A stretch of DNA of 23,699 bases from Pseudomonadota bacterium (GCA_023432025.1 JAEYVE010000040.1:1-23699), one strand, 5' to 3'. Shown: positions 1 to 8,351, numbered from the stretch's first letter. A program made the numbers and translations. The notes: generated by a model from the letters alone, not told the origin.

Positions 1-1086
1 GCGCTGGTTCTCACCGCGCTGGCTCCGCGCGCCCAGGCCCAAGAAATCCTCGCCCCCCCGCCGGACGCCGAAGCGCTCGTGAAGGCGCCGACCGGCGTCG
101 ACGCGCCAAAAACTCAAGAGGTGCACGACGGCACCACCGCGTCGCTCTCGGCCGGTGGCATGCAGACCACGGGTAACTCTCGCCAGCTCGCTGCGACCGC
201 GAACGGCGTGGTGGAGACGCGCTTCAACGACAACGGCCTCGGCTTCTCCATCCTCGGCAACTACGCGCGAGGCGCAGCCGAGGGCGAACCCGTCGAAGTG
301 ACCGCCGCCAACGCCCAAGGCCGTCTCCGCTACGACCGCTACTTGGTCGACCGCTTGAGCGTGTTCGTCATCAACACCGGCAGGCACGACCGCTTCCAGG
401 GCTTGAAGTTTCGATACAACCTGGATCCTGGTGTGAAGTACATCTTCGTTCAGGAGAAGGACACGGCGGCCTGGGTCGAGCTTGGTTACGACCTCCAGCA
501 CGACGTGCGGCGCAGGGACGCGCGCATCCAGGTGGACGCGGACGGTGAGCCCATCGTAGGCGCGCCGCTCCTCGACAAAACGCTCACGGATCACTCCGCG
601 CGCGGATTCCTCGGCTTGAAGCACGCCTTCAACGAAAAGGTGACGTTCCAGGCCGGCGCCGAGTACCTGCAAAGCCTCGTCGACACGGACCGCAGGCGCG
701 TCAACTTCGACGCGCTCTTCGCTTCGCAGGTGGGCGGAGGGCTTTCTCTCGGCCTCGGCTTCGGCGCTCGCTACGACAACGCTCCGCTGCCGACGAAGAA
801 AAAGCTCGATACCGCGACCACCGTCAGCCTGATCTACGCCTTCAGCAGCGAGCCGGATCCGCTTCCGGCCGCGCCGCCCCCCGAGCCTCCGCCCGCGCCG
901 GCCGAGCCCCCGCCGGCCCAGCCCGCTTCGGTGAATGAGCCCGCTCCGCCGCCTCCGCCGGCCGCCGAGCCCGCTCCGGAGATTGAGCCTGCGCCAGCCC
1001 TGGATGCCGCAGCACAGCCCGCCTCGCCCGAGGGCGAGGCCGCACCGGCGGAAGCTGGTGAGGCCGCGCCGGCCGTCGCTCCTTGA
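1..1086 (+). CDS. DUF481-type outer-membrane beta-barrel protein with Pro/Ala-rich tail (5' end off window)
   Basis: The reading frame is open from base 1. Its first codons give the end of a signal peptide (hydrophobic run, then PRAQA before QE), so the true start lies left of the window and the GTG at 79 is not the start. The body has alternating amphipathic strands typical of the DUF481/YdiY outer-membrane barrel family: an opening like SLSAGGMQTTGNSRQ, then RYDRYLVDRLSVF and a following PGVKYIF segment. The last recognisable strand, TTVSLIYAF, ends with the Phe codon at 841-843. After it come about 80 residues made almost wholly of Pro, Ala and Glu. Family barrels normally end at the terminal aromatic strand, so the tail is unusual. 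Function in the family is poorly known. The gene converges on the next one, with a hairpin between them. The family call is fairly secure and the function is not. Confidence 0.75.
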   Translation, partial: ALVLTALAPRAQAQEILAPPPDAEALVKAPTGVDAPKTQEVHDGTTASLSAGGMQTTGNSRQLAATANGVVETRFNDNGLGFSILGNYARGAAEGEPVEVTAANAQGRLRYDRYLVDRLSVFVINTGRHDRFQGLKFRYNLDPGVKYIFVQEKDTAAWVELGYDLQHDVRRRDARIQVDADGEPIVGAPLLDKTLTDHSARGFLGLKHAFNEKVTFQAGAEYLQSLVDTDRRRVNFDALFASQVGGGLSLGLGFGARYDNAPLPTKKKLDTATTVSLIYAFSSEPDPLPAAPPPEPPPAPAEPPPAQPASVNEPAPPPPPAAEPAPEIEPAPALDAAAQPASPEGEAAPAEAGEAAPAVAP

Positions 1087-1101
1087 ACGAGCTCTTACTC
1101 A

Positions 1102-1132
1102 GCGACTCACGCCGCCTTGCGGCGTGAGTCGC
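1102..1132. terminator. Perfect 14-bp stem hairpin between convergent genes
   Basis: The arms 1102-1115 and 1119-1132 are exact reverse complements, GCGACTCACGCCGC against GCGGCGTGAGTCGC, with a 3-nt CTT loop. The hairpin lies 16 bp after the stop of the rightward barrel gene and 40 bp past the stop of the leftward gene ending at 1172. This is the expected place for a bidirectional terminator. There is no T tract on either side, so factor-independent termination is not assured. Confidence 0.6.
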
Positions 1133-1171
1133 GCCCGCGCAGCGCGAGATTCGCGGGCGACGCTCTCGCGA

Positions 1172-3637
1172 TTAGAGATTGAGCTCGGCGAGAATGCTCA
1201 GCGCGCCGCGCGAAACGAACCCCTGCCCCTCGATTCCGGCGAGCGCGCGGTCCGCGACGGTGAGACCCAGCGTGTGATGAAACACCGTCGCGTCGAGCTT
1301 GAGTGAGAGGCCGGGGCTCAGCGGGTGCTGACCACGCAAGACGATCAGCTCGAGCCCCGCGCCGTAGTGCAGCGTGTTCGGCAGAATGTTCTCGAACGGA
1401 ACCAGAGACGGCTTTTTGAGCCACGGACCCGTGGAGTCGTTCAGCTCGTCGCCGGCAACGTGCACGTCTTGCAAACGGTACCAAGACAGGCCGTAGCCCA
1501 CCTTGGCGTAGGGTCGCAGGCTGCCGACGAGAAAGTCGTAACGAAAACTGCCCGCCCACTCGTACATTTCGAGCGTGCCGTCGATGGGTACCACGGACCC
1601 GCCGCCGAGCACCGCTTCCAAACTCATCGCCGTTCTGGAGTAGCGAAAGAGGTTTTCCGCCGCCCAGTGGTCCGAAAGGTGAAACACGACTTGCACTACG
1701 GGCGCCACCGCCGGCTCGCTCGAGGCGTTCACGTTTTCCACCACCACGCCTCCCTCGGACGTGCCCATGATGCGACCGATCAACTCCTCCTCTTGATCGT
1801 CGTTCAGAAACAGCGCTGTCCAGTCGTCTCCGTCGAGAAACTGCGTCGTCACGCCGCCTGCAAAACCGACCACGCGGTGGGGCGGCGAGCTCTTCGGGTA
1901 GTACACCGGGTCCGCCGACACGGCGCGCACGGGGGCCGGGAGCAGTTTGAAGACCAAATCGAAGGGCGGCGCGTTCAAAAAGACTAGCGCTGGCGCGTTG
2001 AAAAAGCCCCAGGTGTTTCGGAGCTGACTGAGCGGCGAAATGGGAAACACCGCCGCCAAACGGTGCGGCTCGTACGCGCGGTAGCCCGCCGAAGCTCCCG
2101 TGCGGTTCCATCCGCCGTTGAACGAAGGCCCGACCGGCGAGGCGTTCCCCGTATCGGCGTTGGGAATGATGCCGGCGAATGGCGACTCGACGGCAGGATA
2201 GCCCCAGCGAATGGGGAGCAAGAGCCAGCTCCAATCACGACGAGCGCGCGCGCTGGTCTTCATCAACGGCAGCACGCGCTCGGCGTCGGGCACCAACTCC
2301 AAGCGACGCGCGTCGTCGAAGCGCGTCGCCTCCTCCGGCCACTTCTTTCCGCGGAGCATCCCGCGCACGTCGAAGTGTCGGTCGATTTCCTCCGACGACC
2401 CCACGGGCCCCACGTCCGCGAAGAGGCCGCTGAATGGGTACGTTCCATGTGAGTCTCGATTGGCCGGACCAGGCGCGCCCAGGATGAGCTCGAGCCCTTT
2501 GTCGTCGCCGCCAATGAACGCCACGCAATGCGTGTTCGGAAGCTGCTCGGCGTCGTCCAAGTACGCGCGGTACCGAATTTCTCGATAGAGGCCGCGCGCG
2601 CCGACGCGCTCGCCCTCCAGGCGCTCCACCTCCGCCTGCCAGGCGGCCCGCGGCGCGTACACGTTGGGCCACGCGTGGTCCAGGATCATCACATTGTGAT
2701 GAAAGTAGTATTCCGCACGACGAACCACGAGGGGATCCCCCGCCGCTAACGCCGCCGGCGCACGCTCCAGAACGTCGCGCAGCTGCCGCTCGGACAAGGG
2801 GCGCGTCACGAGCGAGCGCGGCGAGACCACCACGTTGATGTGCTCCCAATCCCCAGAGTGCTTGTTACCGCTGTCGTTGTTCGGATAAAAAAACCAATAC
2901 TGGAGCACCAGCTCGTAGCCGCTGCCGCTCGCAGAAGTGGCGCGCGTCACGAAGGGGTGCACGTACAGCTTTTGGAACCCCTCGTACTTGCCGCGCAGCC
3001 GCGAGCCGTACGGCTGCGTGTACTCGGCGCGCCAAGAGCTCGCGTCGTCCCCGGGGAACTGAAAAAAGAGTACGTCGAGCGGTGCGCCCCGCGCCCTCCG
3101 GGTCGCCTGCTTCGCCCACGCGTTGTCCGGATTCTTCAAGTCGTAGCGCTCGAGGAGCGCCGCCAAACGGCGATCTTCGGACTGCTTTTCGTCCGAGTAC
3201 GCCGCGCCATCGAGCCGCGCGAAATCGATGCTCTCCGTGCGCAGGATCCGCGCGGGGGTCCGCGAAATGTCCCACGTGTCGATCGTGAGCGGGAACGGCG
3301 CGTCCGGCTCCAGATGGATGAACTTTCGAAAGTCCAAAGGGACGTTCGAGGTGTTCCTCACCAAAATGGGCGCGAAGCGCACCGCGAGCGCCATGAGGAA
3401 CGCGTCCTGCCGGTCGTCGATTCCGTTCTCGGGCCGCGCGTCCACGTAGCCCGGATCCTCCACGTCGCCGAAGAGCGCAAAGCGTACGCTCTCCGGGGTT
3501 TGCTCGACGCGCGACGGAACCTCCTTCGGCAGGTAGTGAAGATACTGGTCACGCGGAACCTTCTGCGCGTGAGCGGGGCAGCCCACACAGAGGCCCACCG
3601 CGAGCGCAAACGCCTTGTGCCCTGCCCTTCCCACCAC
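1172..3637 (-). CDS. Large secreted protein: Vps62-like domain plus C-terminal beta-barrel-like domain
   Basis: This is an 821-aa protein starting at a GTG. Residues 1-25 form a signal peptide (hydrophobic AFALAVGLCVG, cleavage after PAHA). Residues 247-254 (YWFFYPNN) and 262-266 (GDWEH) match the core of the Vps62/DUF946 family, where aromatic-rich YWFFYP and HxGDWE motifs are characteristic. Two further His-rich patches follow, HHNVMILDHAW at 313-323 and a DSHGTYPFSG segment near 395-404. From about residue 645 the sequence changes to alternating amphipathic strands with RPYAKVGYGLSWYRL and a closing SILAELNL, which looks like an outer-membrane barrel. The biochemical role is unknown. The gene stands alone, leftward, with a 363-bp gap to the divergent sulfate operon. 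Signal peptide and Vps62 resemblance are seen directly. The barrel is inferred from strand pattern and the terminal residue is Leu, not Phe. Confidence 0.65.
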   Translation of the reverse strand: MVGRAGHKAFALAVGLCVGCPAHAQKVPRDQYLHYLPKEVPSRVEQTPESVRFALFGDVEDPGYVDARPENGIDDRQDAFLMALAVRFAPILVRNTSNVPLDFRKFIHLEPDAPFPLTIDTWDISRTPARILRTESIDFARLDGAAYSDEKQSEDRRLAALLERYDLKNPDNAWAKQATRRARGAPLDVLFFQFPGDDASSWRAEYTQPYGSRLRGKYEGFQKLYVHPFVTRATSASGSGYELVLQYWFFYPNNDSGNKHSGDWEHINVVVSPRSLVTRPLSERQLRDVLERAPAALAAGDPLVVRRAEYYFHHNVMILDHAWPNVYAPRAAWQAEVERLEGERVGARGLYREIRYRAYLDDAEQLPNTHCVAFIGGDDKGLELILGAPGPANRDSHGTYPFSGLFADVGPVGSSEEIDRHFDVRGMLRGKKWPEEATRFDDARRLELVPDAERVLPLMKTSARARRDWSWLLLPIRWGYPAVESPFAGIIPNADTGNASPVGPSFNGGWNRTGASAGYRAYEPHRLAAVFPISPLSQLRNTWGFFNAPALVFLNAPPFDLVFKLLPAPVRAVSADPVYYPKSSPPHRVVGFAGGVTTQFLDGDDWTALFLNDDQEEELIGRIMGTSEGGVVVENVNASSEPAVAPVVQVVFHLSDHWAAENLFRYSRTAMSLEAVLGGGSVVPIDGTLEMYEWAGSFRYDFLVGSLRPYAKVGYGLSWYRLQDVHVAGDELNDSTGPWLKKPSLVPFENILPNTLHYGAGLELIVLRGQHPLSPGLSLKLDATVFHHTLGLTVADRALAGIEGQGFVSRGALSILAELNL

Positions 3638-4000
3638 TGGTTGCTCGCGACCGACCGAGCGAGGTCATCCGCCATGCCTCGTACGGCGGGCGTTCGGGGG
3701 TGATTGAGGTGTCAGCCGCGAGCGCCGCGGCGTCCCGCCCGCTGCGCCGCAGCGCGTCGCTCGAGCGCCGCCTCGACACCTTGCCGAGATGCCTGTTTTC
3801 CTTGAGGAAACTCTGCGGCGCCCAGCCTTACCATCACCCTATCCACTTAGTAGACATTGAGCGTAGGTGGCGCCATACTGGCCCTGGATCCGGAAGTGTC
3901 CCCGCTTGGGTGCCGCCCCCCGAGTCGGCGTCTTTCTTCACTCCGCGAGCCCTTCGCCGACGCACCGCGCGCCACGCGGACCTCCGCTGAGACCCCCTCC
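3638..4000. other. Intergenic region between divergent genes, no gene seen
   Basis: These 363 bases separate the leftward Vps62-like gene from the sulfate-transport operon, so they should hold promoters for both. Short GC-rich self-complementary runs occur near 3720-3775 and a locally AT-richer patch at 3790-3860. No convincing -35/-10 pair with proper spacing, riboswitch or operator could be recognised. Open frames crossing it have no family resemblance. Confidence 0.5.
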
Positions 4001-5047
4001 ATGCCCTTCGCCCGCGTTCACAAACTCGTCCTTGGCACCCTGCTGTCGCTCCCGCTGCTCACGATGGGCTGCAAAAAAGGGGGGGCCGATGGCTCGTCTT
4101 CGTCCGGCGAAGTGAGCCTCTTGAACGTCAGCTACGACCCTACGCGCGAGCTCTACTCCGAAATCAACCCGCGGTTCGCGGCACAGTGGAAGGAGAAGAC
4201 CGGCCAGAGCGTGAAGGTCAAGCAGTCGCACGGCGGAGCCAGCAAACAAGCGCGCTCGGTCATCGACGGTCTGGAAGCAGACGTGGTGACGCTCGCCTTG
4301 TCGTACGACATCGACGCGATGGCGGAACGCGGTCGGCTCTTGCCCGCCGACTGGCAAAAGCGCCTCCCGGACAGCAGCACACCCTACACGTCCACCATCG
4401 TGCTCCTCGTACGCAAGGGCAACCCGAAGGGCATCAAGGACTGGGACGATCTCGTCAAAGAGGGAGTAGCCGTCATCACCCCCAACCCGAAAACGTCGGG
4501 CGGCGCGCGCTACAACTACCTGGCGGCGTGGGGCTACGCCCTGAAGAAGCACGACGGCGACCAAGACAAGGCCCGCGACTTCGTGACGCGGCTCTACAAG
4601 AACGTCCCCGTGCTCGACTCGGGCGCGCGCGGCTCGACCACCACCTTCGGCGAACGCGGCATCGGCGATGTCCTCGTGACCTGGGAAAACGAGGCGCTGC
4701 TCGCGATCAAAGAGCTGGGGAAAGACAAGTTCGAAATCATCGTGCCCTCGGTGAGCGTGCTCGCGGAGCCGCCGGTAGCGGTCGTCGACAAGTACGCCAA
4801 AAAGCACGGCACAGAAGCCGTCGCCAAGGCCTACCTCGAGTTCCTCTACACCGCAGAAGGCCAGCGACTCGCCGCCAAGCACTACTATCGCCCGCGCGAC
4901 CCGGCGGTCGCCCAGGAGTTCGAAGCGCAGTTCCCGAAGCTCGCGCTCTTCACCGTCGACGAGCTCTTCGGCGGCTGGCAAGCCGCCCAAAAGACGCATT
5001 TTTCCGACGGCGGGCTCTTCGACAAGATCTATCAGCCGGGCAAGTGA
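4001..5047 (+). CDS. sbp: Sulfate-binding protein of the sulfate ABC importer
   Basis: The 348-aa extracytoplasmic solute-binding protein captures sulfate (possibly thiosulfate) and delivers it to CysT/CysW. The mature part follows the Sbp family almost motif by motif: SYDPTRELYSEINP, QSHGGASKQARSVI, ADVVTLALSYDIDA, RLPDSSTPYTSTIV, TPNPKTSGGARYNYLAAWGY, VLDSGARGSTTTFGERGIGD, TWENEA and FYR-like HYYRPRDP. The ATG at 4001 is chosen because it gives a clean signal sequence (VLGTLLSLPLLTMGC), although the frame stays open upstream to a start at 3857. Cys24 followed by KKGG and a Ser-rich linker suggests a lipoprotein, but the -3 residue is Thr, so the lipobox is not canonical. E. coli Sbp is a free periplasmic protein. 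The gene is first of a four-gene operon. The substrate call is strong; lipidation is inferred. Confidence 0.93.
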   Translation: MPFARVHKLVLGTLLSLPLLTMGCKKGGADGSSSSGEVSLLNVSYDPTRELYSEINPRFAAQWKEKTGQSVKVKQSHGGASKQARSVIDGLEADVVTLALSYDIDAMAERGRLLPADWQKRLPDSSTPYTSTIVLLVRKGNPKGIKDWDDLVKEGVAVITPNPKTSGGARYNYLAAWGYALKKHDGDQDKARDFVTRLYKNVPVLDSGARGSTTTFGERGIGDVLVTWENEALLAIKELGKDKFEIIVPSVSVLAEPPVAVVDKYAKKHGTEAVAKAYLEFLYTAEGQRLAAKHYYRPRDPAVAQEFEAQFPKLALFTVDELFGGWQAAQKTHFSDGGLFDKIYQPGK

Positions 5048-5054
5048 GCACGCG

Positions 5055-5879
5055 ATGGCCGCACGCAATCGACGCGTTCTTCCCGGCTTCGGCCTGAGCC
5101 TCGGCTACACGGTCTTCTACCTGGGCCTGATCGTGCTCTTGCCGCTCTCGGCGCTGGCCGTGCGCACCTTCGGGCTCGGCTGGAGCGACTTCACGCGCGC
5201 CGCGCTCGATGAGCGCGCGCTGGCGTCGTACAAGCTGAGCTTCGGCGCGTCGTTCTTCGCGGCGGCCACCAACGCCGTGTTCGGCGTGCTCGTGGCTTGG
5301 GTGCTCGTGCGTTACCGCTTTCCGGGGCGCCGCATCATCGACGCCTTCGTGGATTTGCCGTTCGCGCTGCCCACGGCCGTGGCCGGTATCGCGCTCACCG
5401 CGGTGTACGCGCCGACGGGCTGGATCGGCGAGCCGCTGGCGCGGCTCGGCCTCCAGGTCGCCTTCACGCCGCTGGGCATCTTTTTGGCGCTGACCTTCAT
5501 CGGCGTGCCGTTCGTGGTGCGCACGGTGCAGCCGGTTCTGGAGGAGCTGGACCCGAGCTACGAAGAGGCCTCCGCGGTCTTGGGCGCCTCTCGCTTGCAA
5601 ACCTTTCGCCTGGTCGTGCTGCCCACGCTCTGGCCCGCCGTGTTGACGGGCTTCGCGCTGGCGTTCGCGCGTGGAGTCGGGGAGTACGGCTCGGTCGTCT
5701 TCATCTCGGGCAACATGCCGCTCAAGACCGAAATCGCGCCGCTCCTCATCATCACCAAGCTGGAGCAGTACGACTACGCGGGCGCTACGGCCATCGCTTC
5801 GGTCATGTTGGCGGTTTCGTTCGCCACCCTGCTCGGCATCAACGTTCTGCAGCGCTGGGCGCGTAAGGCGGGCGCGTGA
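5055..5879 (+). CDS. cysT: Sulfate/thiosulfate ABC transporter permease CysT
   Basis: This 274-aa inner-membrane permease is one half of the membrane channel of the sulfate importer. It starts with ATG 7 bp after the sbp stop. Six or so hydrophobic helices are visible, the first at about residues 14-36 (GYTVFYLGLIVLLPLSALAV). The cytoplasmic EAA coupling loop that contacts the ATPase begins near residue 170 (EEASAVLGASRLQTFRLVVL). The segment SVVFISGNMPLKTEIAPLLI is typical of the CysT/CysU family. It is assigned CysT rather than CysW by its order in the operon and its short N-terminus. The stop codon overlaps the cysW start (GTGA). Confidence 0.92.
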   Translation: MAARNRRVLPGFGLSLGYTVFYLGLIVLLPLSALAVRTFGLGWSDFTRAALDERALASYKLSFGASFFAAATNAVFGVLVAWVLVRYRFPGRRIIDAFVDLPFALPTAVAGIALTAVYAPTGWIGEPLARLGLQVAFTPLGIFLALTFIGVPFVVRTVQPVLEELDPSYEEASAVLGASRLQTFRLVVLPTLWPAVLTGFALAFARGVGEYGSVVFISGNMPLKTEIAPLLIITKLEQYDYAGATAIASVMLAVSFATLLGINVLQRWARKAGA

Positions 5880-6841
5880 GCGCGGTCGTCGGCTCACTGG
5901 GTCAGCGGGCGGGGTCGCGCAAGGCCAGCACGGCGCTCGAGGACGGGCGCTTCGCGCGCCTCGCGCTCATCACCGCCGCGCTCTCGTTCCTCGCCGTTTT
6001 CTTGTTGTTGCCGCTGGTGGTGGTGTTCGCCTCTGCCTTCTCGAGCGGCATAGAAACGTACGTCAACGCGCTCACGGACGAGGAAACGCTGAGCTCCATC
6101 CGGCTCACGCTCATCGCCGCCGGCATCTCCGTGCCGCTGAACCTGGTGTTCGGCATCGCCGCCGCTTGGCTCATTTCCAAGCATCGGTTCACCGGCAAGA
6201 GCGCCCTCATCACGCTCATCGACTTGCCCTTCAGCGTTTCGCCGGTGGTAGCGGGTCTCTGCTTCGTCTTGCTCTTCGGCGCTCAGGGGTGGTTTGCGCC
6301 GGTGCTCGACACGCTCGGCATCAAAATCATCTTCGCCGTCCCCGGCATCGTTCTCGCCACCACCTTCATTACCTTCCCGCTCGTCGCGCGCGAGGTACTG
6401 GCGGTCATGCAGGCCCAGGGCAGCGACGAAGAAGAAGCGGCGCTCACCATGGGCGCAAGCGGCTGGACGCTCTTTCGCCGTATCACGCTCCCCAAGGTCA
6501 AGTGGGGCGTCCTCTACGGCGCCATCTTGTGCAACGCCCGCGCCATGGGCGAGTTCGGCGCCGTCAGCGTCGTCTCCGGCCATATCCGCGGCGAAACCAA
6601 CACCATGCCCCTCCACATCGAGATCCTGTACGGGGAGTATTCCTTCGCCCCGGCTTTCGCGGTCTCGACCTTGCTGGCCCTCCTGGCCGTGGTCACGCTA
6701 TGTCTCAAGCATTGGGTCGAATGGAGCGCAGAGAAGAAACTCGCCCCTCCCAAGGCGGCGCAGCTGCCGGCGCTGCCGGGGGGACCGAGCGGGGTGATCG
6801 TCTCTCGGAGCCCCGACTCCGAGAAGCGCAGTCTGCCATGA
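5876..6841 (+). CDS. cysW: Sulfate/thiosulfate ABC transporter permease CysW
   Basis: This 321-aa permease is the second membrane subunit of the sulfate importer. The GTG start overlaps the cysT stop by 4 bp, so translational coupling is likely. A polar N-terminal stretch of about 28 residues precedes the first helix (ALITAALSFLAVFLLLPLVV). The EAA loop begins near residue 185 (EEEAALTMGASGWTLFRRI), and the next conserved segment, ARAMGEFGAVSVVSGHIRG, is characteristic of CysW. After the last helix (TLLALLAVVTLCLKHWVEW) comes a Pro/Ser-rich cytoplasmic tail of about 40 residues, longer than usual. The stop overlaps the cysA start (ATGA). Confidence 0.92.
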   Translation: MSAVVGSLGQRAGSRKASTALEDGRFARLALITAALSFLAVFLLLPLVVVFASAFSSGIETYVNALTDEETLSSIRLTLIAAGISVPLNLVFGIAAAWLISKHRFTGKSALITLIDLPFSVSPVVAGLCFVLLFGAQGWFAPVLDTLGIKIIFAVPGIVLATTFITFPLVAREVLAVMQAQGSDEEEAALTMGASGWTLFRRITLPKVKWGVLYGAILCNARAMGEFGAVSVVSGHIRGETNTMPLHIEILYGEYSFAPAFAVSTLLALLAVVTLCLKHWVEWSAEKKLAPPKAAQLPALPGGPSGVIVSRSPDSEKRSLP

Positions 6842-7908
6842 CGGTCAGCGTCGAAGGCGTCACCAAACGCTTCGGAAAGAAGCGTGAAGTGATCGGCGTG
6901 GAGAACGTCTCGTTCGACGCGCCGGATCACGGCATCACCGCGCTGCTCGGCCCGTCGGGCTCCGGCAAGTCCACGTTGCTGCGCATGATCGCAGGGCTGG
7001 AGCTCGCCGACGAAGGCGTGGTGCGCATCCACGGCGAGGACGTGAGTCACTTGCCCGTGCAGGCGCGGCGCGTCGGCTTCGTGTTCCAGAACTACGCGCT
7101 CTTCCGTCACATGACGGTCTTCGAAAACATCGCCTTCGGCCTGCACATCCAGAAGGCGCCGCAGAAGGAAATCCAAGAGCGGGTCGAGGAGCTGCTCGGG
7201 CTGGTGCAGCTCCAGGGGTACGAGCGCCGTCTGCCCGATCAACTGTCGGGCGGCCAGAGACAGCGCGTCGCCCTCGCGCGCGCCATGGCCACCCGTCCGC
7301 GCGTCTTGCTGCTGGACGAGCCGTTCGGCGCGCTCGACACCCAGGTTCGCGTCGAGCTGCGCGAGTGGCTGCGCCGCCTCCACGACAAAACGCAGGTCAC
7401 GACGCTCCTCGTCACGCACGACCAAGAGGAGGCGCTCGAGCTGTCGGACCACGTCGTGCTGCTGCGCGAAGGGCGCGTGGAGCAAGCCGGTAGCCCGACG
7501 GAGCTCTACGAGCAGCCGGCAAACGCCTTCGTGGCGTCGTTCCTCGGCGGCGCCAAGGTGCTCACGGGCAGCGTGCAGCACGGTCGCGCGCGCTTCGCAC
7601 AGCACGCGCTCAGCACCTCCGTGGATCTCGCCGACGGCGCCGTCGTCGAGGCCTTCGTCCGCCCTCACGACGTGCGCGTCCAGAAGCTCGCGGAGGACGC
7701 CCCGAGTGAAGAGGTGGCCGCCAGCGTCGAACGCTTCGTCCGCGTCGGCGGCTACGTCAAGCTCTCGGTGTTGCTGCCGGACGGAGACCGCTTGGTCGTC
7801 CAAATGTCGAGCCACGAGTTCGAGGAGCGCGGCATCGGCCCCGGAGATCGCGTTTCGCTCGACCTGCGTCAGGTGCGCCTCAAGCCGCGCCTGGACTACG
7901 TCATCTGA
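6838..7908 (+). CDS. cysA: Sulfate/thiosulfate ABC transporter ATP-binding protein
   Basis: The 356-aa ATPase powers sulfate import with CysT/CysW. Walker A is GPSGSGKST (residues 38-46), the Q-loop lies in FVFQNYALF (81-89), the ABC signature is LSGGQRQR (136-143), Walker B is VLLLDEP (156-162) and the H-loop His is at 194 (VTHDQEEAL). From about residue 235 there is a TOBE-type regulatory region ending at the stop. The frame is open far upstream, but the ATG at 6838 is chosen because the conserved domain begins there and it overlaps the cysW stop in the usual ATGA form. It is the last gene of the operon, and no sulfate-reduction genes follow in the window. Other CUT-type ATPases share these motifs; context makes the sulfate call. 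Confidence 0.93.
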   Translation: MTVSVEGVTKRFGKKREVIGVENVSFDAPDHGITALLGPSGSGKSTLLRMIAGLELADEGVVRIHGEDVSHLPVQARRVGFVFQNYALFRHMTVFENIAFGLHIQKAPQKEIQERVEELLGLVQLQGYERRLPDQLSGGQRQRVALARAMATRPRVLLLDEPFGALDTQVRVELREWLRRLHDKTQVTTLLVTHDQEEALELSDHVVLLREGRVEQAGSPTELYEQPANAFVASFLGGAKVLTGSVQHGRARFAQHALSTSVDLADGAVVEAFVRPHDVRVQKLAEDAPSEEVAASVERFVRVGGYVKLSVLLPDGDRLVVQMSSHEFEERGIGPGDRVSLDLRQVRLKPRLDYVI

Positions 7909-8077
7909 GCGCCTGGGCAGCTTCGCTCGCGTTGCTGAGCGGGAGAGCCCTCCGCGAGCACCTCGGCCTGGACTCGCTGCGGCGTGAGCTGACGGCGCTT
8001 GCCTGCGTCGCGAGCCTCGGCGCGTGCCTCAGGCCTCGGGCGTGACGGCGCCCGCCAGCCCATGGCATCTTCGTAGC
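7909..8077. other. Intergenic region upstream of the acyl-CoA-binding protein gene
   Basis: These 169 bases carry no supportable gene. The start at 8024 that extends the following frame is not used because the 18 extra residues lie outside the acyl-CoA-binding domain. No clear promoter or terminator was recognised. Confidence 0.4.
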
Positions 8078-8341
8078 GTGACGACCACCGCAGACTTCGA
8101 AGCCGCGCAAGCGCGCGTAAAATCCCTTCGCTCCACGCCCAGCCCCAACGAGCTGCTCGAGCTCTACGCCCTCTTCAAGCAAGGCACCCAGGGCGACGTC
8201 AGCGGCTCACGCCCCGGCCTCGTGGACTTCAAAGGTCGCGCCAAGTTCGACGCCTGGGAAAAGAAGAAAGGTCTCACGACACAAGCCGCGCAAGCCGCCT
8301 ACGTCGAGCTCGTCGAACAGCTCGCAGCCCGCTACGGCTGA
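8078..8341 (+). CDS. Acyl-CoA-binding protein (ACBP)
   Basis: This 87-aa cytosolic protein is predicted to bind long-chain acyl-CoA esters and buffer or ferry them. It spans the whole family domain: DFEAAQARVKSL at the N-terminus, then ELLELYALFKQGTQGDV, RPGLVDFKGRAKFDAWEKKK with the conserved KxxxW acyl-CoA-contact region, and a final AYVELVEQLAARYG. Animal and fungal ACBPs are about 86-90 aa, so it is full length with nothing missing. The GTG at 8078 is chosen because it starts the domain at its usual point; a start at 8024 would add 18 residues without family counterpart. The family is mostly eukaryotic but is known in some bacteria, including myxobacteria. The nearest neighbours do not concern lipid metabolism. 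Confidence 0.92.
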   Translation: MTTTADFEAAQARVKSLRSTPSPNELLELYALFKQGTQGDVSGSRPGLVDFKGRAKFDAWEKKKGLTTQAAQAAYVELVEQLAARYG

Positions 8342-8351
8342 CCCAAGTTCC

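Noticed and set aside
5671..6837. Upstream extension of the cysA frame
   Set aside because: The extension lies within cysT/cysW in another frame and is Arg/His-rich. The ABC domain begins at the ATG at 6838.
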